Source of the DNA: Gadus chalcogrammus
Taxonomy: Eukaryota > Chordata > Actinopteri > Gadiformes > Gadidae
DNA: 64,000 nt
Reading direction: 5' to 3'
NCBI RefSeq assembly: GCF_026213295.1
Contig: NC_079417.1
Location: forward strand, 248,158 to 312,157
Below, in pieces: positions 22,470 through 33,011 of this stretch (its first letter is position 1; each line of letters begins with the position of its first letter). Position numbers and translations under genes: made by a program. The notes under the pieces are model-generated. The model had not been told where the DNA came from. It was given only the letters and a program-made list of their open reading frames with translations, and did not search any database.

Positions 22470-22612
22470 CTATGAGGGGCGCGATAGTGAAGTCTTGCGG
22501 TAGTAACGTTTTGACACCATTACCTGGAGGGTCCTGGGTTCGATCCCCTATGACCTCAGCGCTAACCTTCATCTGGATTCCCTGTGGCTTTGGATGAAAG
22601 CATCGACGACCT
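22470..22612 (+). mobile_element. Decayed tRNA-derived SINE
   Basis: A B-box-like segment, GGGTTCGATCCC, lies at about 22537-22548, preceded about 50 bp upstream by a weak A-box-like segment (TAGTGAAGTCTTGCGG). The 3' part reads TGGCTTTGGATGAAAGCATC, close to the conserved 3' domain of teleost V-SINE/HpaI-type elements. No poly(A) or target duplication is clear. Confidence 0.6.
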
Positions 22613-22809
22613 TTAAAGGTAAACACTAACTATTATCTTTAGAACCTAATGCAGGATACTGCACTCTCATTCATCCACTCTTCAACAAAAGATTAGATAG
22701 ATGTTCCCATAGATCTCAGACGGTTCATGGCAGAATGCCCCAGGGAGATGGATTCAGAGAACAAGGGATCTGAGGTTGGTGCCCACCCTTGAACCTCGGT
22801 CCACTGTGT

Positions 22810-23102
22810 CCCGGTCTGAACCTGACTGAACCGCCCTGGGCCGGTCTTTACCTGACTGAACCGCCCTGGGCCGGTCTTGACCTGACTGAACCGCCCTGGG
22901 TCGGTCTTTACCTGACTGAACCGCCCTGGGCCGGTCTTGACCTGGCTGAACCGCCCTGGGCCGGTCTGAACCCGACTGAACCGCCCTGGGCCGGTCTGAA
23001 CCCGACTGAACCGCCCTGGGTCGGTCTGAACCCGACTGAACCGCCCTGGGCCGGTCTGAACCTGACTGAACCGCCCTGGGCCGGTCTAAACCTGACTGAA
23101 CC
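22810..23102. repeat. 30-bp minisatellite, about ten copies
   Basis: The unit combines CTGACTGAACCGCCCTGGG and CCGGTCTGAAC. Variants are GTCTTTAC, GTCTTGAC and GTCTGAAC, and TCGG for CCGG. Thirty is a multiple of three, so frames are open on both strands. Confidence 0.95.
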
Positions 23103-23159
23103 TGATTCTCAGGGTCTTCTCCATGGGAATTTGAGCGAGAGTGGACGCAAAGAAGGCTT

Positions 23160-23718
23160 GAGTGTGTGTGCATGTATGTGTGTGTCTGTATGTCGTTCGT
23201 CTGTATGCGTGTGTCTGTATGTGTGTGTGTGTGTATGTGTGTGAGTGTCTGTATGTGTGTGTCTGTATGTGTGTGTGTCTGTATGTGTGTGTGTGCGTGT
23301 GTTTTTGTCTGCATGTGTGTGTGAGTCTATATGTGTGTCTGTGTCTGTCTGTATGTGTGGGTGTGTGTCTGTATGTGTCTGTGCGTGTGTTTCTGTGTGT
23401 ATGAGTGTGTGTCTGTACTGTGTGTGTGTGTGTGTGTTTCTGTGTATGTCTGTGTGCGTTTCTGTGTGTGTGTGTCTGTACTATGTGTGTGTATGTCTCT
23501 GTGTGTGTGTCTGTATGTGTGCGTGTTTCTGTGTGTGTGTATGTGTCTGTATGTGTGTGTGTGTGTGTGTGTGTGTCTGTATGTGTGTGTGTGTCTGTGT
23601 GTGTCTGTATGTGTGTGTGTGTGTCTGTGTGCGTGTTTCTGTGTGTGTCTGTATGTGTGTGTGTGTGTTTCTGTGTGTGTGTCTGTATGTGTGCGTGTTT
23701 CTGTGTGTGTGTATGTAT
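23160..23718. repeat. (GT)n / GTGTCTGTAT compound microsatellite
   Basis: GT dinucleotides are regularly broken by CTGTATG, giving a loose higher-order period near 20-30 bp. All six frames are open for long stretches as an artefact. Confidence 0.97.
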
Positions 23719-23719
23719 A

Positions 23720-24534
23720 ATATTCATCAATAAAAATTATAAACAAATACAATATAAGGGTCTAGACCTTTGAAATGGTTCAATCCCCAAATTAGCCTTA
23801 ATTTACCATTTTACAATGTACTCCAGTCCCCAATCTATTTTTAAAGAAATGCATTTGAATTGTTGATTTGCATCACAGAAAATGGTCCACACTTGTACTG
23901 TATGGAATGACAGGGATCCACTGTTGGCTGATACATAATGACAGAAGTTCTCTCTTAGATAGCATAGAGTGACGTTCACACTCCATCATGGATGAGTAAA
24001 AAAATAAATAAGCAAAATGGATAGTTCTTAAGAGGTAATAACAATCTAAATAAAATATGATATATTATATACATAGTGTTATTTTGCAATTAAAGTTGCC
24101 CCAACAATGTTGTCATGAACACAAATATCTAAACTTAATAAGGTTTTTATTTTTTACAACTACAAACTTGTGTGCTTAGTCTACGGTTAAAGGAATGCAT
24201 TTTATCTGTTGATTTGCATAACATAACTTTTTCTAATGACCGGGGTCCACTGTTGGCTATGACAAAATGACACAAGTCCCTTCTTAGATAGCATGGAGCG
24301 ACATTCACACTCCTGCTTTTATGAAAAGAGGAAATAACTATATATATTTATATAATATATATATATAAATATAATGTAAGGGAAAGATAGTAATCTCAAC
24401 TAATGTAATAATAATTTGTCAAACTTGATTTGTCAGTGTGTTTTTAGGAACAGAATAGTCTAACAAAAACCTATCTATTCATTTGTATCAATAAAAATGA
24501 TAAACAAATACAATTAAAATACAATATAAGGGTC
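23720..24534. repeat. Two tandem copies of a roughly 350-bp dispersed repeat
   Basis: Two related blocks can be aligned by eye: about 23840-23990 and about 24187-24320. Shared features are AATGCATTT, GTTGATTTGCAT, the phrase GATCCACTGTTGGCT or GGTCCACTGTTGGCT, TTAGATAGCAT and GCGACATTCACACTCC. Related pieces occur at 45060-45166 and inverted at 46085-46170. The flanking phrase TACAATATAAGGGTC occurs at both 23743 and 24519. Confidence 0.7.
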
Positions 24535-25387
24535 CAGGGGTGTCAAACTCATTTTCACCGGGGGCCACATCAGCATAATGGTTGCCCTCAAAGGGCCACA
24601 TGTAAATGTAAAACAGTATGTAACCAAATATAATGTATAATAAATGTAACTACTCCATAACATATTGTTAAATTACCTTCTGCATTTATTACTTATAGAA
24701 GTTACAAACATAACATATGCATAGATGAGAAAAAAATGTTACTATAACAATAATCCTTTAAATTTGTCAGGTTAAGAAACCCACATTACTCCATTGATCA
24801 ACGATCAAACTATTCAAGTAAATAAAGAATATATTATCAAAACACAAGTTATGACATTTACTTTGTTTAACTTTTTTTTTTACACAGTCGGGAGGGTCAG
24901 AATAACATACAACCAACAGTATTGAGCTACTAAGAACATGTGTGACAGATGTAGCATTTTACAAAAATAAATGGCTGCACACAGCCTTGCAAGAGTAAAC
25001 ATTTGTCAGTCTTATCATAAACACATACACCTGTAAACAACAAATACATTGCTACACATAAAGTAGTATATGTAATAAACTGAAAATAACAAAATAAGTT
25101 CACAACTACGATTTGGAAATGATGAGGATATACTGCCTGTCCATGAACACACCAAGTGGATCCCCTCTCCACCATCCTCATCCATTGATCATGTTCTGAA
25201 AACAACAAACACACAAAAAAATGCAAGCACAATCATTAAATTGCACTCAGTTGAACTATTATTATTTTTGATGGAAATACATTTTATTACCATATATTTT
25301 AATTCGGTTTTAAAAATGCTTACCTATCTGTTTTCTGGCCAGATATCAGACACCGTTTTCCTTTGACCAGTGTGTCGATGTCTGGTT

Positions 25388-25930
25388 TTAGCTGTTGTGC
25401 TGTGGCATCCGTAAAACAGCGTGGAGGTTGTCATCAGTGATGCGTGATCTGTGCTTGGTTTTATTTAGATTCATTATTGAAAACATCTGTTCGCACAGAT
25501 AGGTGCTCCCAAACATGGAGAGAACACGGGCAGCATGAAGTCGAAGCTGTGGCATCTCACCAGGGGGCAGTAGACGGTAAAAGTCCTCGATTGCGGCATC
25601 CTGGAACTTTGCTCTTAGGCCACTGTCGCTTTGAAGCTCGATCAACTCCAGCTGAAGGTGATGGGGCACACTGCTGACATCGGTGGTGAAAGGACTGGCA
25701 AAGATGGCAAAGCCCGACTGCTGTGCTTTGAAGTCAGAGAAGCGCCGATCAAATTCATCCATTAACCGGCTCAGTTTGGTAGCCAACTTGGCACATGAAA
25801 AACACCGGGAACTGAGGCAGAGATGTTCTGACAAGCATAAAAGTGGGCAAGATTGTCCTTTCCACTTGGCACTTCCATAGTCAAGTTTACGCTGAAACAT
25901 TGGATCATGTCGGACATCTCGTGATGACAT
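25388..25930 (-). pseudogene. hAT transposase C-terminal fragment (hAT dimerisation domain)
   Basis: The 180-residue frame ends with [20 protein letters not shown] and a following block, the conserved hAT C-terminal dimerisation region. Upstream parts ([21 protein letters not shown]) fit the same group. Between this fragment and the N-terminal one (25930-26540) only scraps such as LNSGAPAM-type and ELLDVAACWDPTGRD-type phrases are seen in shifting frames, so the RNase H-like catalytic core is broken and incomplete. Confidence 0.85.
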
Positions 25931-26539
25931 GGTTGCGTTCCCTGCAGCGTCTTATTTCAGAATTGGGCGAGATGCTCACGTTATGTCACATAACATAGCA
26001 AAATCACACAGCCGTTTGGATCCGACAGTTCAAGCCAAGGGTTTCCTTTCTCTGCAGGAAACACCAATGTCTTCCCTCAGCTCAACAAATCGTTTTGAGG
26101 ACGTTGCTCCTACGTCAGCCACCGCACTTCTGTATGGTACGGGACGTCTCCGTGCTCCGAGCCCATCTCCTGCAAGAAGCAGCTGGAACTGCCGTTGATT
26201 CAGGCACACCCCCGAAGAAGTTCACTTTTTTCGTGACTGTAGTCATTATATTATCCACCCCAGCACCTTCCACACAAACTTCTTGGTGGATATGCAATGA
26301 TAACTTATAAGAGTCGTGTGACAGTTACTTTTTGCATTTTCTCCTTCATTATCAAACAAGCCCGGTTTTTTACTCCCACACATTGCAGGTGCACCACTGT
26401 TTAATCCACAATTTTTTCCCATGGCAATCCAGTTTTACTCACAGCTTCTCACCGCTTCATAATCCCTTCCAGTTGGGTCCCAGCAGGCAGCTACATCCAG
26501 AAGCTCCTCGGGACAGAGAGGGCCGACTTCACGCCTTCT

Positions 26540-27146
26540 AATAAAAATGTAAAGCTGTGCCGTGTCCCTTTGTCTGTGCTTTCATCACAGCTAATGAAAC
26601 AGCTGTGTACTGCGTGACTCGTATCCTCTTCCGCCACTGATCTGCTAGGTTTCCTGCTAGCTCCTTGACTCGGTCCGCGATGGTGTTTCTTGACAAACTC
26701 ACATTTTTAAAAGCCTGCATCTGGTCGGGGCACACCTGCTCACACACCTTCAGCATACACTGCTTCACAAAGGCACCCTCTGAAAAAGACTTGGAAGTGC
26801 GGGCGATTTCTTCAGCTACAATAAAGCTAGCTTTCACAGCCGCATCGTTTTTGGCTGTGGCTTTTGTGAACAAATTCTGTTGCGATCGCAGGTTGCCTTT
26901 TAACTCTTTAACTATCGCTTGTTTTTCTTGAAGGCTAACTTTAGCATACTTGGCTCCGTGTTTGGTTTCATAATGCCGACGTAGATTGTTCTCTTTGATG
27001 ACCAACCGCCTCAGAACACAAACATACCGGTTTTTCTCCTTGTAGCACAAACATATATTCGCCTTCCCATCTTTCATGAAACAACCTTCCATCTGCGTCA
27101 ACCTTTCGCTTCCTGGACATTTTGGGATCATGTGGATATTTCTCAT
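26540..27146 (-). pseudogene. hAT transposase N-terminal fragment (BED-like zinc finger)
   Basis: The frame begins near MSRKRKVDADGRLF (about 27120, a neighbouring frame) and continues through VIKENNLRRHYETKHGAKY. That is the His half of a BED-type zinc finger; the Cys half is disrupted (CLCYKEKNRYVCV). Then come FTKATAKNDAAVKASFIVAE and FVKQCMLKVCEQVCPDQ, typical of the GTF2IRD2/ZBED-related Charlie group. It stops in the middle of the protein. Function in an intact copy is DNA binding at transposon ends. Family is recognised from motifs only. Confidence 0.8.
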
Positions 27147-27284
27147 GGATATTTCTGCTCAATCTCACTTGTCACATTAATTAAACACTGATGTGGACAC
27201 AGCGATCTAGTGGCAGAATGCCGTCACTTCACGGGTAAAATGTAAAATAAATAAAACAACCTTTTTTTTTAACGACGAATCAAG

Positions 27285-27356
27285 CACTCGCACGGGAGAC
27301 TCCCGGAGACTCGCACGGGAGACTCCCGGAGACTCGCGCGGGAGACTCGCGGGCCT
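27285..27356. repeat. GC-rich short repeat (GGGAGACTCCCGGAGACTCG)
   Basis: Short tandem and self-complementary repeats of CGCACGGGAGACTCC immediately inside the right terminus of the hAT element. Confidence 0.85.
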
Positions 27357-29376
27357 TGAGATTGACACATGTGGTCTAGACCTTTGAAATTGTTCAATCC
27401 CCAGCTCAACATGTACTAGTTGAGCTGAGTCCAAAGACACCAAGCATGACACTCTAGCAAATGGTAACATGTATTTTACATGGTACACCTATGGTGTAGG
27501 TCTAGGACATGATCTCGGTGTAGCAAGAGGGCGAGCTTGATCTCATTGGACTCAGCTTAACGTGTAGATGCTAAATAACATGTAATTTGTCAGAAATCTC
27601 AATCGGGAAGCAAATCTATAGCTGGTCATCATTGATAAAGGCCTCCAAAATCGACAGCTAATTACTACCCCAAAACATATTCAAATATGATCATGTGTGG
27701 CACTGTTGCAATCGCCTCAAAACGTAGATGTCAAAGCACACCTTGTTTGCCCCGTTACGCCACCGGGAAGATATTTTCATACTTCTAATGGATTGATTCA
27801 TATTTTAAGGTTCTCGGAGTGAGACTTTAAGCGGCTGCAGCAGAAGTGTTGAGACGAAAGATGATATCAAGACATTTATAGAATATTCCCATTCACATGA
27901 TTCTTCGCACGACCTGCAGGTTGGAGAGACTGAAATAACCCCCAAAATGAGTAATAATGTAAAAGCAGCCAAGTCCCACAAATTGCTTGAACTATATATT
28001 TCATTCCATTGTTTCGTTGATTTGCATTATTGAAAAGTTTCAAGCATATGGATTTAATGTAATATCCACAAACAGTTCAAAATGGTACCATGATATGCGG
28101 TCACAGGTACATAGTTATCACCTGACAAACATGTCACGGGTTGAAATCAAAGGCAGTACAAATAGATAAAAATGTAGCTGAAGTTTCATATGTCTTGTTT
28201 ATTGTATCAACCAGTTCATTTCTCTTTTGTGAAAGTCACCAAAAGTCCAAAAAAGTTAAACACAAGGTCACAGGCTAACAGTGGAGCTGTGTTAGGAACC
28301 AGCAGCCAAGAGCTTCCATGGAAACTTTCTACCCATGTTAAATAGATTTAGTTGGCAGTTCCTTTTCTGCCCATTTTTTAAAATTGTGGAAGCACTTTGC
28401 AGTACTGGGAGACACCATTTCTAACGGCAATGGAGCTAGATTCTAAAAATATCAAAAGATGCCCAAAGCAAATACCTTTAACCCATAGTTTAAAAAAATT
28501 TAGTTTCATTGACCACAAATTGAGCAGAAATATTTTGCATACAAATCTTTAAATAGTTTAACCACATTAAGAAAAATACATTCGTTAATTTTTTTTATTA
28601 GTGAAGCCATAAGTTTTGCACATTATCCAAACAGAATACCTGAAATGTTGATATTTTCAGCCCTTTCGGTTTAAAACAAGAGAAAAGGACAACCTAACAA
28701 GAGTGAAAAGTTTGGGTTAGGTGACCTATAGTTCAAAGATGTCCCTGGTCAGGTAGACTAAATAAAAGTGTATTCCCAATTGCTCCAGGACATTCGTGTA
28801 ATTTACTTGTGAGCTCTCCCGCAAGCCTAGAGAGACATCAGTGTTGAACCACCAACTGAAAGGGGGTATTTGCCATTAGTATGAGTGACAACATTTCATG
28901 GCTATTAATTTAGTTCATTATATTTAGCCGATTTGAATAGACTTTTCTAGCAGGTGAGGCTGTCAAATAACTAAATATGGAGCAACTACAAAAAGTAAAT
29001 TTGCAGCATGACCAAATTATACAAAAAGTATAGGAACTCTTCTAGCAGATATGTTTTAGAAGTCTGTTTTGATAGGCAGGGAATAATTGTCTTTGTCACC
29101 CTGTAGTCATGCCATCAAATCTGTTGGGCAAAGTACCGCTACTGATTAATCCAGTAGACTCACCAGTCAAGTCCCCCTAGTTAGAAAATGGAAGAAACCC
29201 AGTTAGTCATGTTAATTATATCTGTTACAAATGAAAACCAATACTTCCACATATGGGCGATCCAGTTACTGGGTGCAGTCTGGATTTTATAGTTCTATAT
29301 GAATAGATTCAATTTACTAAACTATTAATCATGCCTTCAGAAGAATGAACCTTTCTTTGGATGGCAGATCTACCAC

Positions 29377-29470
29377 AGCCTCCATTGCCACAACCTCCAG
29401 AGGGCTTACGACCTACGGCAACTCCTCGACTACTGCAAGCACAACAAAATTGGCTCTTGCACACCAGAAA
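29377..29470. other. About 90-bp segment present only in the left arm
   Basis: Between CTACCACA and CGCATTTTGC the left arm has about 90 extra bases compared with the right arm (37610-37630). It may be an insertion here or a deletion there. Confidence 0.7.
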
Positions 29471-30262
29471 CGCATTTTGCTTTATTTTAGGTTTTCAAGC
29501 ATCTTAAAATACCCAAATCATCGCTCCAACACACAAGTCAGCTAATGGCCTACAAGGAAATGCTGAAGCTAGTGTTAGTGATGGCGATAGAAATGGACAA
29601 GCTTGCGTGTACAAATATGCAACTAGAAATGCACGGTTCACAGCCCAGTTGCATAAGCATGGATTGTAAGCAAGGGTAAAAAAAAAAAAAAAAAAAAAAC
29701 TTCCCACAAACTAGTCAACATGGTCAATTGAAAGCCTGTACAAAACGACCCTGGAATAGTCAAATGCAGCTTTACAGCGGATGAATTAAGCCAAATTGCA
29801 TAAACATCCAATGGTAAACAGTATACAAATGCAATCAAGGTTGCAGTCACACAAGGCCATCTGGCCGTGGCCGTCGCAACTGTGGCCTGGCCACGGTAGG
29901 CTCTTGTACATACGCCATCACGTCGCTAGCATCCAAACAATTCTAACCAAACCTTAACCAACTAGTGAAAAATGAACAAAACTTTAGCACACACCCAGTG
30001 ACTAATCACCCTTGTCCAGGGGTGTTCCAACGTGGTTTACCAGAGGGCCTTGTGGACTTAAAGTAAGGCCACACATTGGCAGACAGCACCGAATGACGTT
30101 AAACTAAGCTAATCTACAGGTTACCAGTGCTAGTGCAATTACATGAGCATTTTGCACAATATTGTACTCCAATGCTACGTAAAGCAGGCTTCTTCAGAAA
30201 CCCGTAGCCTGCAACATTGAAGGGCAACTGTAACAAATCATGACCAAGACCGAAAGATGGCT

Positions 30263-30319
30263 CTGGAAGCCACTACGGCCCATGCAGCAGATTACTGCGT
30301 GGACCGTGGTGGCTTCCAG
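30263..30319. other. 57-nt strong hairpin, left-arm copy
   Basis: CTGGAAGCCACTACGGCC... pairs with ...GGTGGCTTCCAG over 25 bp around a 7-nt loop. The three imperfect positions would be G.U or A.C pairs depending on the strand. Shorter pairing (ACCGAA with TTCGGT) extends it outward. No tRNA, snRNA or known miRNA was recognised. Confidence 0.6.
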
Positions 30320-30416
30320 ATCAACCCTTCGGTGGACCATTCATACACATGTATTCCGAGGATGTTTGAAGACACTGGAGTCCCATGGCACTAGATTCCT
30401 TTGAAGACTAAGTTGG

Positions 30417-30446
30417 TATGGGGGGGCCCAAAGGGGGCCCCCCATA
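30417..30446. other. G/C-run hairpin, left-arm copy
   Basis: TATGGGGGGGCCC faces GGGGGCCCCCCATA across AAA, giving a very stable self-complementary structure. The matching copy is at about 36625-36656. Confidence 0.75.
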
Positions 30447-31016
30447 GATCTCGTCAGTCATCTAACACCTGTTAAGAAAAACACACACACATCACAAGAT
30501 ACAAATCAGCAAAGCTAGGTTAACAAACAGCGGTGACATGCATGTCAAGGTGCAAAGAGCAGGGATACTGATGGCTTGTGTCTGAGGAGACAGCCCAAAA
30601 ACGTCTACATTTAATAAAGGAAAATAACTTTTACTCACTGCGGTGGTCTGTTTCGAAGTGCCATGTTGGTAGCAATATTTGTCTGGGCTGTTCAGTCAAA
30701 TGCCCACAAAAACAAACACGCAACAACGCATACTTTCAGTTTGTATAAAGTGACAATAGTGATCTGCAATCTAGATTGAAAACTTTCAACCCTCACTAAA
30801 CTCAACCTCGATTGACACAGGCCGATGCGAAATGTAACCCAAACCCAAACCCACCTCTTTATTAAAGAGGTGTGTGACAGGTGATCTCAATTAAGAGCTA
30901 ATCAGAAAGAACACACTGATCGGCCATGAGTGAGACTATCAAAACGAGGACAAGGATTTAACGGAATTGTTACCATTCAAACACAAATTTCTTTATTATT
31001 GGATAGGGTATGATAT

Positions 31017-31207
31017 CAATGATTTGGGCTTTGAGTAGGCCTATATTTCTTAAATATATTTCTTAAATTTTTTCACCCCTTCGCCTTTTGAATATGAAAT
31101 CTATAATCTCAGCCTCTCTATAATTTGCCCAACACATATTTTATTGTTCAAATAAAATCCCCTCCTTATTTTGCCATTCATATTGAATCTTTACTGTCTT
31201 TCATTGT
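31017..31207. other. Palindrome spacer, left unique segment
   Basis: AT-rich DNA between the palindrome arm and the solo LTR. Nothing recognised. Confidence 0.5.
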
Positions 31208-31448
31208 TGTTACGACCCAGGGTCGTATGTGGTATTTTCAGTGTTGTATGTATTTCGTCTATGCTGTGGTTCCTCCCGGCCTGAGGGTGGTGTTACCACC
31301 CTTAGGCTCTCTCCCTCTCCAGGTGCTGTTCCTCCCGGCCTGAGGGTGGTGCTACCACCATTGGTGTTTCTCCAGGTGCTGGCTGTCGATTGGTGCAGGG
31401 GCTGGAGGAGCTACTATAAATGGCCGCCGCTGGAGCCAATCATTCTCC

Positions 31449-31991
31449 TTGATTAAAGTAAAACTTTATAAAGAAGAACTAAAAAGAGTAAAACACTTTA
31501 AGTTATTAGGAATGTGGTTTGATGAAAGGTTAACATGGAATATAGACATTCAGAAGGTTGTGGACAAATGTAAAAAGGTTATAAATATAATGAGGTGTCT
31601 AGTTGGAAAAGAGTGGGGGGCGGATAGAGTGGCACTAAAGGGTATATATGATGGTTTAATTAGAGCGTTTATAGATTATGGGAGTGTGGTATATGGGGCA
31701 GCAGCAGAGTCACATATGAAGAAACTGGAAGGGATACAGAATCAGGCATTGCGTTTATGTACAGGCGGTTTTAAAACAACACCTATAGCTGCGCTGCAGG
31801 TAGAAATGGGGGTCATGCCTATTGATCTGAGAAGGCTGCAATTGTCACTGACATACTGGGTGCATTTACAAGGACATAGCAAGGACCATCCAGCGCAAGA
31901 CACGTTAAAACCTAGTTGGGAAAAAGAGAAAAAGGAAGTTAGGAATTTTGGTTGGACAGCAGTGCAGAGGGCAAAAGAAATTGGGAATTGA
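31449..31991 (+). pseudogene. I/Nimb-type LINE ORF2 fragment, reverse transcriptase thumb
   Basis: The frame contains LLGMWFDERLTWNIDI, NIMRCLVGKEWGADR, AFIDYGSVVYGAAAESH and LEGIQNQALRLCTGGF, the block order seen after the catalytic core in I/Jockey-group enzymes. A frameshift occurs near its 3' end (about 31975-31990). The protein continues in the next frame (FSPTVPIPALAPWILPDATV, about 32003-32060) and returns to the first frame at about 32120. Confidence 0.88.
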
Positions 31992-32120
31992 AAAGATACA
32001 GTTTAGTCCAACAGTACCAATACCAGCACTCGCACCCTGGATTCTTCCAGATGCTACAGTAGATCTGACAATTTTAGAAAGGAAAAATAAAGATAGAGAG
32101 TTTGTTTGTAATGCCATAGT

Positions 32121-33011
32121 GTGCAGGAGTATATTGATGAGTTCTATGGGTATGTAAAGATATATACAGATGGATCAAAGAGTGCAGAAAGTAAAGTAGG
32201 AGTGGCATTTTGGGTCCCGGAGTATCGGGTGCGGGTGGGTAAAAGGGTCAGTGATGAAGTATCGGTATATGCAGCAGAAATGATTGCAATTTTATTGGCA
32301 ATACATTGGGTAGAGGAAACTAGACCAGTAAGTGTTTAATATGTTCGGGACTCAAGTTCAGTTTTAACCAGTCTACAGAGCAGTAAGTCGGATAGCAGGC
32401 CGGACATTTTAATAGAGATAAAACAGATTTTATATAGAATAGAGATGATGGGTATAACAGTGGTGTTTGTGTGGGTACCGGCACATATTGGAGTGAGGGG
32501 GAATGAGGTGGTAGATAAGGTGGCAAAAGAGGCAACAAAATGTGAGGAAATTGAATTACGTATAAATATCAGCAAGATGGAGGGTAAAAACATAATTAAA
32601 AGGAAAATGAAGGAGAAATGGCAGAAGAGGTGGAAGGAGGAGAGGAAGGGAAGGTGGTTTTATAAAATTCAGAGGAAAGTAGGAGAGGCCAGGGGAACAG
32701 GAAGGAGCAGAAGGGAAGAAACCGTAATATCAAGGCTGAGATTTGGACATACAGGGCTAAATGCATCGCTATTTATTGTTGGAAAGCATGACACAGGGAG
32801 GTGTGATCATTGTGAGGAGCAGGAAACTGTAGATCATGTAATGAACAGCTGTAGGAAGTATGAAGTAGAGAGACGACAAATGCAGGATAAGTTGGCAGAA
32901 ATTAAAGAAAGATATGAGTTGGTGAATATATTAAGGAAGATGTCAGGAGATAGATGCTATAGGCACGTATTTGGATATCTAAAAGAAACACATTTGATAA
33001 AGAAAATATGA
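32121..33011 (+). pseudogene. I/Nimb-type LINE ORF2 fragment, RNase H domain and C-terminus
   Basis: The RNase H signature is complete in order: YTDGSK (first Asp), AAEMIAILLAIHW (Glu), DSSSVL (second Asp) and WVPAHIGVRGNEVVDKVAKE (His and last Asp). One TAA stop at 32337-32339 cuts the domain between the Glu and the second Asp in an otherwise continuous frame. The C-terminal region has a CDHCEEQETVDHVMNSC zinc-knuckle-like motif. The domain digests the RNA strand of the RNA-DNA hybrid during reverse transcription. Confidence 0.9.

Larger units (their letters stand above)
24535..27373 (-). mobile_element. Decayed hAT/Charlie-type transposon with GTF2IRD2-like transposase
   Basis: The left end, CAGGGGTGTCAAACTC, is a classic hAT-Charlie terminus, followed by GGGGGCCACA. 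The right end, GAGATTGACACATGTG, is its degenerate inverted match. Between them, on the - strand, lie broken pieces of a transposase. Pre-insertion sequence appears to survive at about 23750-23790 (AGGGTCTAGACCTTTGAAAT), which is split here between 24534 and 27374. The exact 8-bp duplication is eroded. The element is dead. Confidence 0.82.
27419..31016 (+). repeat. Left arm of a giant palindrome (inverted repeat)
   Basis: This arm of about 3.6 kb is repeated in reverse complement at 36054-40653. I matched it at many points: GTTGAGCTGAGTCC at the outer edge, the AAGTCCAAAAAAGTTAAAC region at about 28240, the A-run at 29677-29699 against the T-run at 37377-37394, the G/C hairpin at about 30417, and TGATAT at the inner edge. 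Over a compared 300-bp stretch only a handful of differences were seen. No intact gene is seen in the arm. It holds the empty site of the hAT element found in the other arm. Confidence 0.93.

Noticed and set aside
30417..30446. Rho-independent type terminator
   Set aside because: The genome is eukaryotic and no T-run follows; it is simply a G/C palindrome.
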